A DNA stretch of 64,000 bases from Membranipora membranacea (Eukaryota > Bryozoa > Gymnolaemata > Cheilostomatida > Membraniporidae), in contig OU612073.1 in the NCBI GenBank assembly GCA_914767715.1, positions 24,242,001 through 24,306,000 on the forward strand, in the 5' to 3' direction. The translations under genes and the position numbers were made by a program. Below, in pieces: positions 47,201-57,728 of the stretch (position 1 is its first letter; the number at the start of each line of letters is the position of its first letter). The notes beneath the pieces were generated by a model. It ran no database searches. It had not been told where the DNA came from and worked only from the letters and a program-made list of their open reading frames with translations.

Positions 47201-50200
47201 CCTCTACACAGTCGCCAGTGGTGGTCGAGCATGTACCGTCATCATTAGAGTTTAAATGTGGTTTTAAAGCTGCAATCCTGTTATCCGCATTTCTTAAATA
47301 CAGTTTAGGGTTGGAGTTAGTCTCAGTCTCCACAATGGCATATGCAAAGAAGACTGGATTATAAGCAATATCACTACCTCTCAAGTTAAACAACCCTACA
47401 AAGATTAAGACAGAGATGTTTATTTGTGTAGGACAACAACTAGAGTAGCTGCATAAGCGGTTAAGATTAGGGACGAGTATTTCACACCGAGAATGATGAA
47501 TTATCCAAGACAGCTAGTCAGCAGTGTGATTGATTTTCTCCCCATCTCATTAGAGCAACAATTAGGATAAGAATGTGACGCTTTGTTATCATGTCAGAGA
47601 GTTGAAAGGTAATGACCTTGTAGCTGCCGTACCTCCCACCCTCCCTGGAAGCTGAGTTTGGGATAAGTCTGAAGGTTATGTTCTATCATGCTATAGCTCT
47701 CCATCTGGTCATGTAGCAACAAGTCTTAGACGGCGAATAGCACTGTACGAGGATGATCATATCTATGACCAAACTTGAAGGGACAGTAGATGAATGAAGG
47801 TAATCAATAGAAGGAGTGATTACTCACAAGCCAAGTCATCGAGAGCTGAGACAACCAGAGCATCCACTTTAGCATCGGAGAGTTGAGATTTCAAATCATC
47901 GATCTTTTGCTTCCATGTCCTTCCTGTGATAAGAAGAAGAAACTTTGCACCACTACTGTGCTTTGCAGTGCCTAACTGCTATATTTTTTATGTGTGACTG
48001 TGGAAATCTTAAGTACAGAATCAATCCAAAAACTGATATTTGCTGGTGTAGGTGCAAGCATACCTGGTAAGTGGATATTTAGAAAAGTCAATTTGTTTCC
48101 AACTTTCCGATTTCTTAGTGGTCGGTTTGATTTCATGTTCTTCAGTTAAACATTTTGCAAAACTAGATAGTATTATGTTCTGACCAGCGAATTCTTGATC
48201 CAATGTGTAGACCTCATTATCAGAGGCAAGAGGTCTTCCTCCGACAGCGTCCCAGACTTCGCCGACTAAGTCAGCAGCTTCAGAGAATACCAAACCCTTA
48301 TCTGTGAATGTCTTCATGTATGACTTCCAGCTCCCTTTAAGTAGCAAAGTGAACTATGCACTCCTTTGATAGTTTACACAACATATTAGCTTCTGTATAC
48401 ACACACACTGATCATGGGATATACTATTGCATGTATATCTCTGATCAGTAGAGAGTGAATTAATTCACTTAGTAAGAGTACCATCACAAGTAATTTGGTG
48501 TGACGACAGACACGTATCAAACATGTTAGGTACTGCCATAGACATCAATACAATGTCAGTGTGGTCCATACAATTTGCAAGTATTAGTTCCATTTTGAGG
48601 GTATGAGAATATTTTGTTTGATTATTTTCAGCTCCCGTAGGAGCCTCCATAAATTGCACATGCCGACGGTATTTCACGTCGTCAGTGCAGGGTATTGGTA
48701 TAAGTTTTCAACTAGCAATAACCACGCCTCCGATAAACGTCACTGGCTATGGTACCGCCGCTGCGCAAAGATAACCATTGAACTTCATTCTAACCAGCCC
48801 AACTTAAAGGCAAACTGTATATGAATTGTGTCATATCTTGAATTTCATCAAAATCTGTATCTGACATCCTTGCTAGACTAAAAATTGAATGAACGACAAC
48901 ACAATAGAATAAACATAAATGTTTAAAATAAAGCCCGCATATCACTGTTTTTGCATGCACCATCAATCTATCAACAGGGGAGACAACAGCATAGCCAAAC
49001 TGTGTCGTGTCAGTCACCACCATAGACAATCGAGCTAGTAATTAGTATGCGTGTCATCGCCATTTGCATTATCATAGGAATAATGAACACGCATAAATTA
49101 TGGCATATAATTTTGACCACAACCTAGCCCAGTTCACTCAAAAGTCATTTATTTCTCAGGAATGACCTGGGGGATGGGGTGAGGGGTTAATAATGGGGTT
49201 TGGGGGTTATCAAAGGGGTGAGGAGTATTTATATGAACCAAATGTAGGAATTAAAACCTGATGAGATGACTTTAGGATCGGCTGCCACTTTTTTGCCCGC
49301 ATCAATGTTATCTATTATCCATTCAGTAAGGGACTGTACATCTTTCTCCCCACTTCTCATGAGCCACCAGTTACAGTCTAACTCATCCTCAGCCTGAAGG
49401 AAGTATCTACCATCAGTCCACAGTAGCTGATAATCTGTCGTCACCAAAACTGTGCCTGTCAAACAAATGGTTTACTTCCTCGTCATATTTTAAGAAATGA
49501 CAGGCTTATAATCCATATATGTTATGATATTTTCACTCTATGTTTTCCTATGTGGTCTGATTGTGGTTGATCGTGTTATGATAACTTGGCAGTAAGCGGT
49601 TATATGAGATAATAATGAGAAGTGATAGGATGGCTTATCAAGGTCATCAATAATCTTATCAAGGTCATCAATAATAACACAAACATACACAAAAACAGCA
49701 AGTAATCATAGCATATAAACACAAACAGGCTAGCTAAATAAACAATAATATTTTTCCACCTCTGCTCAACTATACATAAAGATGTGATGTGTAGTTAGAT
49801 GTTGTAACATCCTTATCAGATTTATATAATACTAAAGTGAGTAAAACACTCAACAATGCTGAATGAAAGGCCAACAAGAAAACTGAGACAATGAATACTG
49901 CACTAACCTGCAGAGCCTTTGAAGCCGGAGATAAATACTCTCTTCTCATCATGTGCTCCCACATACTCATTCTACAACAGAAATCAGCACCGTGATAAGA
50001 GATAAATACTCATTCTATAACAAACATCAGCACCGCCGATAAGGGTTAGTTCAGTGTGAACAGGGAGAATGGTGTGAACCACCAGATTCCATGGATAAGG
50101 ACCATGGCTTTGTAGGTTTGTAGGTCTTGTTTGGGTGTGAAGTGGGACATCAGCACCCCTATAATTCTGATCACTGGCAGATATCCTTGCATTAGTTTAC

Positions 50201-52249
50201 TATGGACTTATATGGGCAATATAAGCTGTAAATATCAGAGAAACAGAAAAAGATAGAAACAATAGAAGGCCACAAATCTGTCTGTCTTCCTGCCTGTCCT
50301 GTAAGTCATGTATAGATATAAAAAAATGGTTGCTCCGAAAAGATGGTAAAATTAAATGAATTTGAATAATTTAATAATTGACTGCCAAATTCAAGTTTGA
50401 ATGCCAGTAGAGATAGATTATCTATAGTCTCTGATACCAAAAGAGACTATAAATTATCTATAGTCTCTGTTAGCTTATGCTGTTTAGTAAGAAACAGAAG
50501 ATTGAGCTGCCCCTAGAGAGACGCAAGGTGCCCTAAATCCTCATACTGAAAATGTGATACATCCTAGAAAACTAGAATGCATCCTAGAGGTGAGACCATA
50601 TAAGACCTCCAGAACTTGGGTGTGCAGCGAGCTGCCAGAACTGGACTGGCACTAATCGGCCATTGGCAGTGACACTTTGATCTTGGCCGAGAAGCTCATA
50701 ATGTTGTTGATGCGATGCCATACAGCTGTGAGGGAATGTTTGTGAATGTTCAAAACCCAAAAGATTTACTACAGACTTCCGGCGCAGGGACATCACTGTA
50801 ACCACGTCGGAACAGACTTTGCTGCCTCAAAAAGATAAAATACTGTGACGCTAATGCAGTGTTTGTCCATCAAAGTGAATGTTTCCCCAATTTTAAATAC
50901 ATCTGTTTACATTATCTACAGCTCAGAGTTTGATTTCAATGCTACAGTCTATCATCGTCTAAATCTTTTCAAGCTGCTATCAGCGGAATTTAAAAAATGA
51001 AGGACACAACCCTGCACTGAGCCCAACCCTACCTATCTGCCTATCTGCTGTCTTACTCAGAAGATAATCCTTTTATTACCATACATGTTCTCCATTTAAC
51101 AAGTAGATGTTAGGATTCTGCCTTTTGATGTATATATTTACCACGTCAAAGACTTTCTGGCGCAGCAACTATTTAACACCAGACCCATTTCTCACTGCTG
51201 CTCAGCTATTAGTGGGCTTGAGGTCAGAAGTCTCTTACTTGATTATTCTATGAACATCAAATACCTTCAAACCAACAAACCAGCACCGTTATATGTTCCC
51301 TACTTCAGGTAATTTATCTACCCACCTGATGGTCGTCATCGGTAGGGATGATAAGAGCTTCTATACCAGCAGTGGCCATCTTAGCCCTGAGATCGGCCAC
51401 TCTCTGTGTCGTATCGGTACGTGTAGGTGGCACTGGCTGCAAAAATTGAAAAAGACTTTCAAAATTCAATGAACAAGTTTAGGTTCGATATTGTTGAGGA
51501 TGAGCCAGACCAGAATGATAACCTTGTAACCGCCCATTAGACAGATTTATAAGAGTTGTACATCTCGACATTCCCATCTGTCTTATTTTTCGTTTCAAAG
51601 CAATTAGAGCTGAGCGTAACAGATGCTATGGCTTGAGGGGCAGTGAGGGAGGGGGGTAGCGAGTTTGGAGGGGCTCAAACTTGTTGTAGCGTTGAACAGG
51701 CAGTTAATTCAAAAGTATCATCATCAGCACGCCTCAGAAATATGCCCCTTATTCTGTAACCTAATATTCTAACCTTTATCAAAATTTGAAAACAATGCAG
51801 GTTTTCCTTGTTGTGTTAGCGCCCCTTTGCATAGCCAAACATCATGAGCAGTCATCACAGTAGAAATGCAGAGAATTGGACCAATTAACTTCTTGATTGG
51901 ACGGAATGTAACATGTAGGATTCTAGCTCTGCTAACTTACAATGTTCGACCCGGTAGTACAGTTTCTTGTAGGATCGACAGCAGCATGGCAGCAAGCCAC
52001 CAATACCAAGGCTAAACACAGCCTTGCTGTAAAACAGAGAGGTCAAAGTGAACGTTATATTGTTACAGACATAATCCAATCCAAACCAAACACATCATCT
52101 GATGTCAGATGAGATTACAATTGTGGTCATGTTTGTAGCAAAATCTCATCAACATCATTTAATTTGTTTACTGAACTAAAACAATAATGGTTATGCTGTG
52201 AGAGAGAATGTCAAAGGGAGGAAAGAAACTTACTGTTGGAGGAAAACAT
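41202..52249 (-). CDS. XPNPEP: Secreted Xaa-Pro aminopeptidase (M24B), 18 coding exons
   Basis: Exons in phase: 52249-52234, 52026-51941, 51436-51326, 49971-49908, 49455-49258, 48334-48185, 47923-47828, 47395-47202, 47035-46922, 46165-46050, 45415-45266, 44618-44558, 44194-44122, 43886-43782, 43604-43521, 42517-42438, 42048-41953, 41444-41202; 2037 nt, 678 aa. Exons 1-2 give a signal peptide ([18 protein letters not shown]), as in secreted or GPI-linked XPNPEP2 rather than cytosolic XPNPEP1. The creatinase N-domains include [37 protein letters not shown] and [15 protein letters not shown]. All five metal ligands of the pita-bread catalytic domain are present: D426 (LLLDSGGQY), D437 (DGTTDITR), H501 (GTGHGIG), E540 (SDEPGYYD) and E555 (GIRLET). 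The enzyme removes an N-terminal residue preceding proline. The C-terminal end ([15 protein letters not shown]) is mildly hydrophobic and might be a GPI signal. Three splice junctions sit in tandem repeats, and one exon is duplicated (43372-43461). A few donors are weak (GTCAGA at 48184, GTTTTA at 49257), but phase and homology support them. Confidence 0.93.
41437..41640. repeat. 32-bp tandem repeat carrying six copies of a splice acceptor
   Basis: catacacgctgtaatat occurs at 41437, 41478, 41510, 41542, 41574 and 41606. On the transcribed minus strand each copy reads ATATTACAG|CGTGTATG. The first copy is the real acceptor of the last coding exon (41444); the other five lie upstream in the intron. 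Confidence 0.92.
43372..43461 (-). CDS. XPNPEP: Duplicated, possibly mutually exclusive exon of the aminopeptidase
   Basis: This 90-bp exon has the same phases (1 in, 1 out) as the 84-bp exon at 43604-43521 and lies 59 bp after it. The 3' halves are nearly identical: [14 protein letters not shown] here, [14 protein letters not shown] there. The 5' halves differ: [16 protein letters not shown] here, [14 protein letters not shown] there. Both lengths are multiples of three, so either exon, or both, keeps the frame. The upstream copy gives VHEGP at the junction, as in known family members; this copy replaces the Pro-containing loop next to the catalytic His/Glu region. Its donor (GTAATG) is weaker than that of its twin (GTTAGT). 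Confidence 0.8.
44007..44060. repeat. (TA)n microsatellite
   Basis: Dinucleotide TA run with TAA/TTA interruptions, in the intron upstream of exon 43886-43782. Confidence 0.9.
45632..46060. repeat. 28-bp tandem repeat carrying about 14 copies of a splice donor
   Basis: The plus-strand unit is atcattacgttacttactat followed by ctcatagt, about 14 copies with a few substitutions. On the transcribed minus strand the unit reads ACTATGAGATA|GTAAGTAACG. The array runs straight into the real exon end at 46050 (ATATGAGAAA|GTTAGTAAATAACG), which aligns as a diverged terminal unit. Confidence 0.92.
49964..50045. repeat. 43-bp imperfect tandem duplication across a splice acceptor
   Basis: tactcattctacaacagaaa with tcagcaccgtgataag (from 49964) recurs as tactcattctataacaaaca with tcagcaccgccgataag (from 50007). 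On the minus strand this duplicates the acceptor and first bases of exon 49971-49908: TTGTAG|AATGAGTA becomes GTTATAG|AATGAGTA. Confidence 0.8.
50408..50472. repeat. Two imperfect palindromes related to the 10794 palindrome
   Basis: agagatagattatctatagt with ctct, then agagactataaattatctat with agtctct, are adjacent imperfect inverted repeats. Both share the arm tatctatagtctctg with the 30-bp palindrome at 10794-10823. They lie in an aminopeptidase intron. Confidence 0.6.
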
Positions 52250-53325
52250 TTTCGACGAGTAAATCTCCCTCCAGTGGAAATGGTAAGCCACAATAAATGA
52301 CCTGAGGTTGGAAGTGTGTCACCTCGGCCTCACGTAGAATTAACAGCTGGACGATCAGAGTGCCAGTCTCAAGTCACAATAAAATGTGGAGAGCTCTCAT
52401 ATATCTCATGTGTAATACAACCACTAGAAGGTCACTTACACCCTTCAGTTTATCTTCAATGAGGATGAGCTTTTATCTTGAGGACTGATTTAGATAACAA
52501 AATATGCTAATATTGATCAAAATTTGAGTAGTGAATCACTTAGCCTGCAACAACAAAGCTTGACAGAATGCAGAGATCAAATTGCAAAACTCAATAGCAT
52601 AAGAAGTAATAGCCTGTGGTTATAGATGGAATTTTTAAGTTTAACTCAGGGGTGGTGGCTTTGCAGCCTTACATTATTAGATGTTGACATCAGATAACGA
52701 TGAAACATTTTTTTGCAGCAAAGTAAAAATATTATGCGACCCAGATGTTTCACAACATGTGATTATATGACTGTAACATGAAGTATAGTAAAGGCTAAAA
52801 TTGGAAACCCTGTTTTTTGCAAAAAAAGTTGTACTTGTTTATTATTGAGGCGATTTTTACTTCTATAAGGCATTTATTATAATGTGGTAGGAGTTTTTAT
52901 TTTAAGCTCAGAATTTATTTGTCAAGATGATCGACTAGGCTTAATTAATCTCCTCATGAAATCCATACCACTGGTACCTTTATTGTGTTGTGGTTGAATT
53001 TTTTATTTTGTTGCTTAAAGCAAAAAATTGATAATGGGTACATCGTGTCATGTGTGCTAACAAAAATCCAGTATTGTTCAGAAATACATCTAAAATGGTA
53101 ATACTGATATCACTTAAATATCGAGTTTAAAAACAGTACATGAAAAATTCTCTTTGGTGATCTAGCAGTTAGATAGGTTTTCTTAGTAGTGCACAGCTGT
53201 TCGTGTCTATGGGTAATCCCTACACAGCTAACCTCAGTCACCTGACTTGGGTCACATGACCTCAATCACCTGACCTCAGTCACCTGACTAACTCTCCTGT
53301 TACACATATGCTGCTGACTCTCGTG
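52250..53325. other. Intergenic between aminopeptidase and claudin-like gene
   Basis: It contains the aminopeptidase upstream region and the 3' side of the claudin-like gene. Short cacctgac repeats occur at 53230-53290. No gene was recognised. Confidence 0.5.
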
Positions 53326-55983
53326 TCACACATGCGCTGCCGATTTATGTTTACCTCCTCTTCTACACATGAGACAGCAGTCATTAGTGATTGAGTGAAT
53401 CATGTCATCCAGAGTCATACAAAAAGCTGATATAAAGTAACATATAGGCATAGCCCAGCCTAGATAGAAACCTATACCAAACTCATAGGGAGTGTTACTC
53501 TCTGTGTTCTGATGCTGCATCACAGCTGCATATGTTATCAAAGCTGAGGTGGCACATATACCTGAAAATAAATACACAATCATTGTCAGGCTAGTCTTCA
53601 TATAAATAGAGAGTCAGTCATTATACAGTATCACTGAATATATTGAGTGGTTTGTCTATTCATTATTCATGAAGGGATGACTCCTAAAACAAGTTAACTC
53701 ATTTACACAGGACATGGGTGGGACAAAACACATGTTGTTTTTTAATACGAGGGGCCGCCATGGCACAATTAAGTCATGACAAGAATGCTACAACTAACGG
53801 GTAATATGAATTATTAAATTGTTCATATCTTCAATATCTGTTGAGCAAGATCATACTATACTATACTATACTATACTATATTATTACCAAGGAGTAACTG
53901 TGACTCCTCGCTAGTACTGTAACTATGATATAATGTATCATACATTTAGGTAGGATGAGTTGAACTCCCAAGAAGCACATACTGATTATTATTAACGTAA
54001 AATTGACAAGTATGCTGTACTCACTATGTACACTGAGCCTGTCTTGACAAGGCTATATATACACTGTACTTACTATATATACACTGTACTTACTACATAT
54101 ACACTGTACTTACTACATATACACTGTAATTACTATATATACACTGTACTTACTATATTTACTGCACTTCCTATATTTACTGTACTTAATGTATTTACTT
54201 TACTTTCTATACTTACTGAAATTAATGTATTTACTGTACTTACCACACACAAAGAATATTTCACCGGCTGAGTGATAATAATATACTTTTTTGGCCAAAC
54301 TGAGAGCACAAACTCCCATCGTCGTCAAAACAGAAGCCAGAAATCCAAACGCCAGTGCGAAGAGTAGTAAGCCTATCACAGCGCTCTGCCATTCTAAAAA
54401 AGAAAACAAGAATTTAATTCTAGTTTTTCTTTAAATATCAAAACAAGGTGCGTACATGCATCGTATAATTTTTATACAACCATTTGCAGTGTTATGTCCT
54501 CTGAGTACAAACCATAATTGCATCTAAAAAATTCAAATTTATGGCGAAAGATGAACAACTGAGTAAGTGCGTCGACACAACTCAAAAAGATATATCACGA
54601 TGTTGTGCACAGCTTGTTCTCTGCTTAGTAAGGATTCAGACAATTCAAACTTTTCAGCCACAATTGCAATGATACCACAGTATGGATATGCTGTAACTAA
54701 ATTAAATTTGTTACGATCTACCCTGAAAACATATGATAGGTTAATCTCACAAAACAAGTTTTGACATAGTTGGGTTTTTGGCCTTTATAGTTGGTATTCC
54801 TTTAGTACGATGTTATTGATAATTTTACATTCAACGGATCGCTCACATAGGCTGATCTGAATCCCACGTCAGTGAATGACACAATTACTCTTGTGGAATG
54901 CTGACATTTAAATTCCATCCCTATCCGCCCTGTTGGTTAGAGTTTTAATCTTGATTATTGATTATTTGAAGTTTTAATTTGTATTACGTTTCCTGCTTAT
55001 CTTGTGTATGAATGAGAAATACTACAACTACTGATGTCACGGGAGTTGACTAGACACTGCATTCTTGACAGTTTGTTTCATTAGCGATTGAGACAAATAA
55101 ACCTCTACTGCACACAAAACTACTCGGAAACGGCAGCATTTTTCATAGTCAGCTGCTGTTGCGCTAGAAAAATCACCTGTCCTTCAAAATCACATAAATT
55201 TTAAATAGCGTGGGCTGCAGAGTTTGTAATAGCTACTTTTATTGATTTTGGTTTTGTTTACTTGGCATAAAGGAGATGTTTTTTAATTGGCAGTGTTCTC
55301 TAAAGTCAGCAGACGTCATGAGCAATCCCTTCACCAGCTCCTGGTAGCACATATCCCAGAGACCGATCGTCTCATCTGTAATAGAAAAAAACTAATTATG
55401 TCGAACCAGTAGAGTGTTTGAGTGTTGTATTAGAAATAAGCACTGATGTTTTCATTTTGCTTTTTTGCCATACTATGGATGAAAGTCAAACTGAAGTAGC
55501 CCGATTACGGCTGTTAGGCTATATAATGTTAGGCAGAATGATTATTATTCTTTGCTATGCATTATGATAGTAACAGACAATAACTGGCTCTCTGTGTCTA
55601 TGGGAGGAAGAGGGGAGGGAGGATTTGTGGGTGGTTCTCTTCCTACCCAATAAATATCAAAGCTAGACAATTAATATAGTTGATGGAACACATTCATATA
55701 ACTGCAGTATTTTAGGGTTACCCTCTGGCAATCTGACATACTCTAAGGTCATAGATAAGTTATATAATATTAGAGATTTCGCCATACCTGCGATCTCTGC
55801 CTTGAGCCAGTTTCTATTCACCAGAGCAAATAATCCAAACGCCAAAGCAGCGAGCGAAGAACCATATCCTATCCAGCGTACTGGTTTGTATACATGCACC
55901 TCTTTATGCTGCCTGTACTCGTCCAGGTGATGCTGGGTCTTTATGGCTTTGTTGCCAAACTTGAGGAATGAAGTCATCCTCAT
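53326..55983 (-). CDS. Claudin-superfamily four-TM protein
   Basis: Four exons in phase: 55983-55788, 55375-55262, 54393-54244, 53561-53326; 696 nt, 231 aa. An in-frame TGA sits directly before the first ATG, and a good acceptor (cattttcag) precedes it by a few bases, so translation starts in this exon and the 5' UTR is spliced. TM1 is VRWIGYGSSLAALAFGLFAL, followed by the extracellular loop NW ... GLWDMCYQEL ... EHCQL, the W-GLW-C-C signature of claudins and PMP22/EMP relatives. TM2 is SAVIGLLLFALAFGFLASVL, TM3 is GICATSALITYAAVM and TM4 is FYLGWAMPICYFISAFCMTL. The tail is short, Cys-rich and basic (CCLMCRRGGKHKSAAHV). The family builds paracellular barriers or modulates membrane channels. 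The exon 2 donor (A|GTAAAC) is chosen from phase. The exon 3 donor sits at the edge of a tandem repeat. The last two exons may be shared with the exon chain at 57729-63517. Confidence 0.85.
53851..53880. repeat. Pentanucleotide microsatellite (atact)n
   Basis: About five to six copies in the last intron of the claudin-like gene. Confidence 0.9.
54050..54245. repeat. 20-bp tandem repeat carrying splice-donor copies
   Basis: The plus-strand unit is tatacactgtacttactata. On the minus strand it reads GTAAGTACAGTGTATATATA. The array starts at the real donor of claudin exon 3 (TGTGTG|GTAAGTACAGTAAATAC at 54243) and decays near the exon into shorter units (GTAAGTATAGAAA, GTAAATACATTAA). At least four intact GTAAGTACAG copies lie beyond the real site. 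Confidence 0.88.
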
Positions 55984-57728
55984 TCAATGAACTGAAAATG
56001 GCTATCACTTATTCGGCACACTTTATTTAAGTAGAGTAGGTCTCGGCGTCAAATGAAAGGCTATGCTAGATGAGATACTTGTTTATCTTGTGGCAGCTGC
56101 AGAGAAGAAGCTGTTGTTTGTCCTAGTCAGCAGTCAGCAGATAAATTTTACAGGTGTTATGGATTACGTGTGAGACTTCAGTGTGAATCTCTACATACTC
56201 CTTTCACACTTCTTACATTCCTGAAGTAAGTTGTAGTATTTATTAGTAATTTTCCATTTGATTTGTCCAAATCTATTCTCAGTCTGCAAGCTCTTGAAGA
56301 ATCGGCTACCTGGACACAAAAAAGGAGTAAAGAATAGAGGTTCTGTCATAAAATACATCGATCGTACTTGAGTTCTGATTCAGAATTTTGAACTAAGTTC
56401 ATAACATACAAACTGATGTTTGATAAGGCTTAGTAATAGTCCCGTGGATAACAAAACTGAAGATTTGATGCTGCCTAGAAAATGAATTGCTGAGGCAACA
56501 GTATGTTATATTTTTGTAATTGAATTCGACTCACCGAACTTTGTGATCTGCTTGCCTGTAGATTCCTGCTGTCAAGAGGAGCAGCAGCAGTGGCAGCGAT
56601 CTCCTAGACAGTGCTCTATCTTAGTGATGTTGTGTAATTAGACTAATTGAGGGAAGGTGATTATTCTATTGACAGGCTGAGGAGGATTTTGCTCTCCAAA
56701 GTGGCTAATTATTTTAGTCCTGATAGGAAAACTGAGCCTTCACATCGCTTGGTAGTCATTTTGTGTCTCATAAAATTATTGATTTTTACATAAAGCTGCT
56801 ACTACCTGAATATACTATGATAATTCACTGATGTGTAGGGCTGCTGAGATGTTGTTTTTGATGCCTTAGGGAGTTGGTCTAATCTGTATTTGAGATATTT
56901 CATGATTTTAAAAGAAACCCCAGAAAATGGGAGCAATCTAGCCTAAATTGTGTGGTTTACAGTACTCTATGCTCTATATACTTCATATACTAAGAATAGG
57001 TAAAAATTGAGCTTCAGTGAACAAATTGTTTTACTATGATTACAGAGAGCGATGGGAGCGGTTACAATTCACCAAACAGTTGACAATTGAACAATATCTG
57101 GCTTGCTGTTATCATAGATTCGGAGTTCTTTTTCTGATCGTTCTTTATAAGTGCACAATTATTGTGTATGTTGGTATTGGGGATTGTTTCAGCTCTAGGA
57201 TTTGAATATTTAACTGCGGTTGTAAATAGATTAGTCAGTGGACTAGATTTTCCAATAAGATTGACATTCACAATTTCCAATGTTAATCTCAGACTTTATA
57301 AAAATACATGTAGACGCTGTGTAGGGCGCATAAGCGCTATGTCAAGGTGTAACTCTACGTATACTGAAAAATACTTTCTAGTTATAATACTTGCACAATT
57401 CAAAGAAGCTCTGCATATGAGAGTCACGCTGTAACATCCCTATTGAGATCACATCTATGTACAACTAAATCACACCAGGGAGCTTGGGACACTCCCATAC
57501 ACCTAGCTAGTCTCTTACTCTGCACTGCCCTCAACTGCTAGGGGTAGCAACTCTAAACATACTATGACACTGACCTAGGAAAACCTGATGAAGCAGACCT
57601 GGCCAAGCCTAACCAATACTTGAGACCCCTAAAGGCAGTCAGGTACCCGAAACCAGATACTGCTGAAAGAAGGATAGACAACTACCCAATAGCTGAATCA
57701 CCATGGGATAATAATAAATAATACATAC
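55984..57728. other. Region upstream of claudin start; possible untranslated exons
   Basis: Two stretches flanked by splice signals on the minus strand could be 5' UTR exons of the claudin-like gene: 56608-56537 (acceptor TGTCTAG, donor GTGAGT) and about 56323-56215 (acceptor TTTGTGTCCAG, donor GTAAGA). The second reads SSRACRLRIDLDKSNGKLLI in one frame. Neither gives a domain. No transmembrane exon equivalent to TM2-TM4 is found between 55984 and 57728. Confidence 0.4.

Noticed and set aside
54026-54271. Plus-strand open frame of 81 codons rich in Tyr/Thr
   Set aside because: It is a translation of the 20-bp tandem repeat antisense to the claudin-like gene.
56537-56608. Signal-peptide exon (RSLPLLLLLLTAG in one frame)
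   Set aside because: The Leu run comes from a repeated CTG/CTC stretch, and that frame meets a stop when joined to the next acceptor. A 5' UTR exon is more likely.
57162-57434. Plus-strand open frame of 90 codons with hydrophobic stretches
   Set aside because: No ATG start at its beginning, no splice context and no domain; it begins at a GTG and is likely chance.
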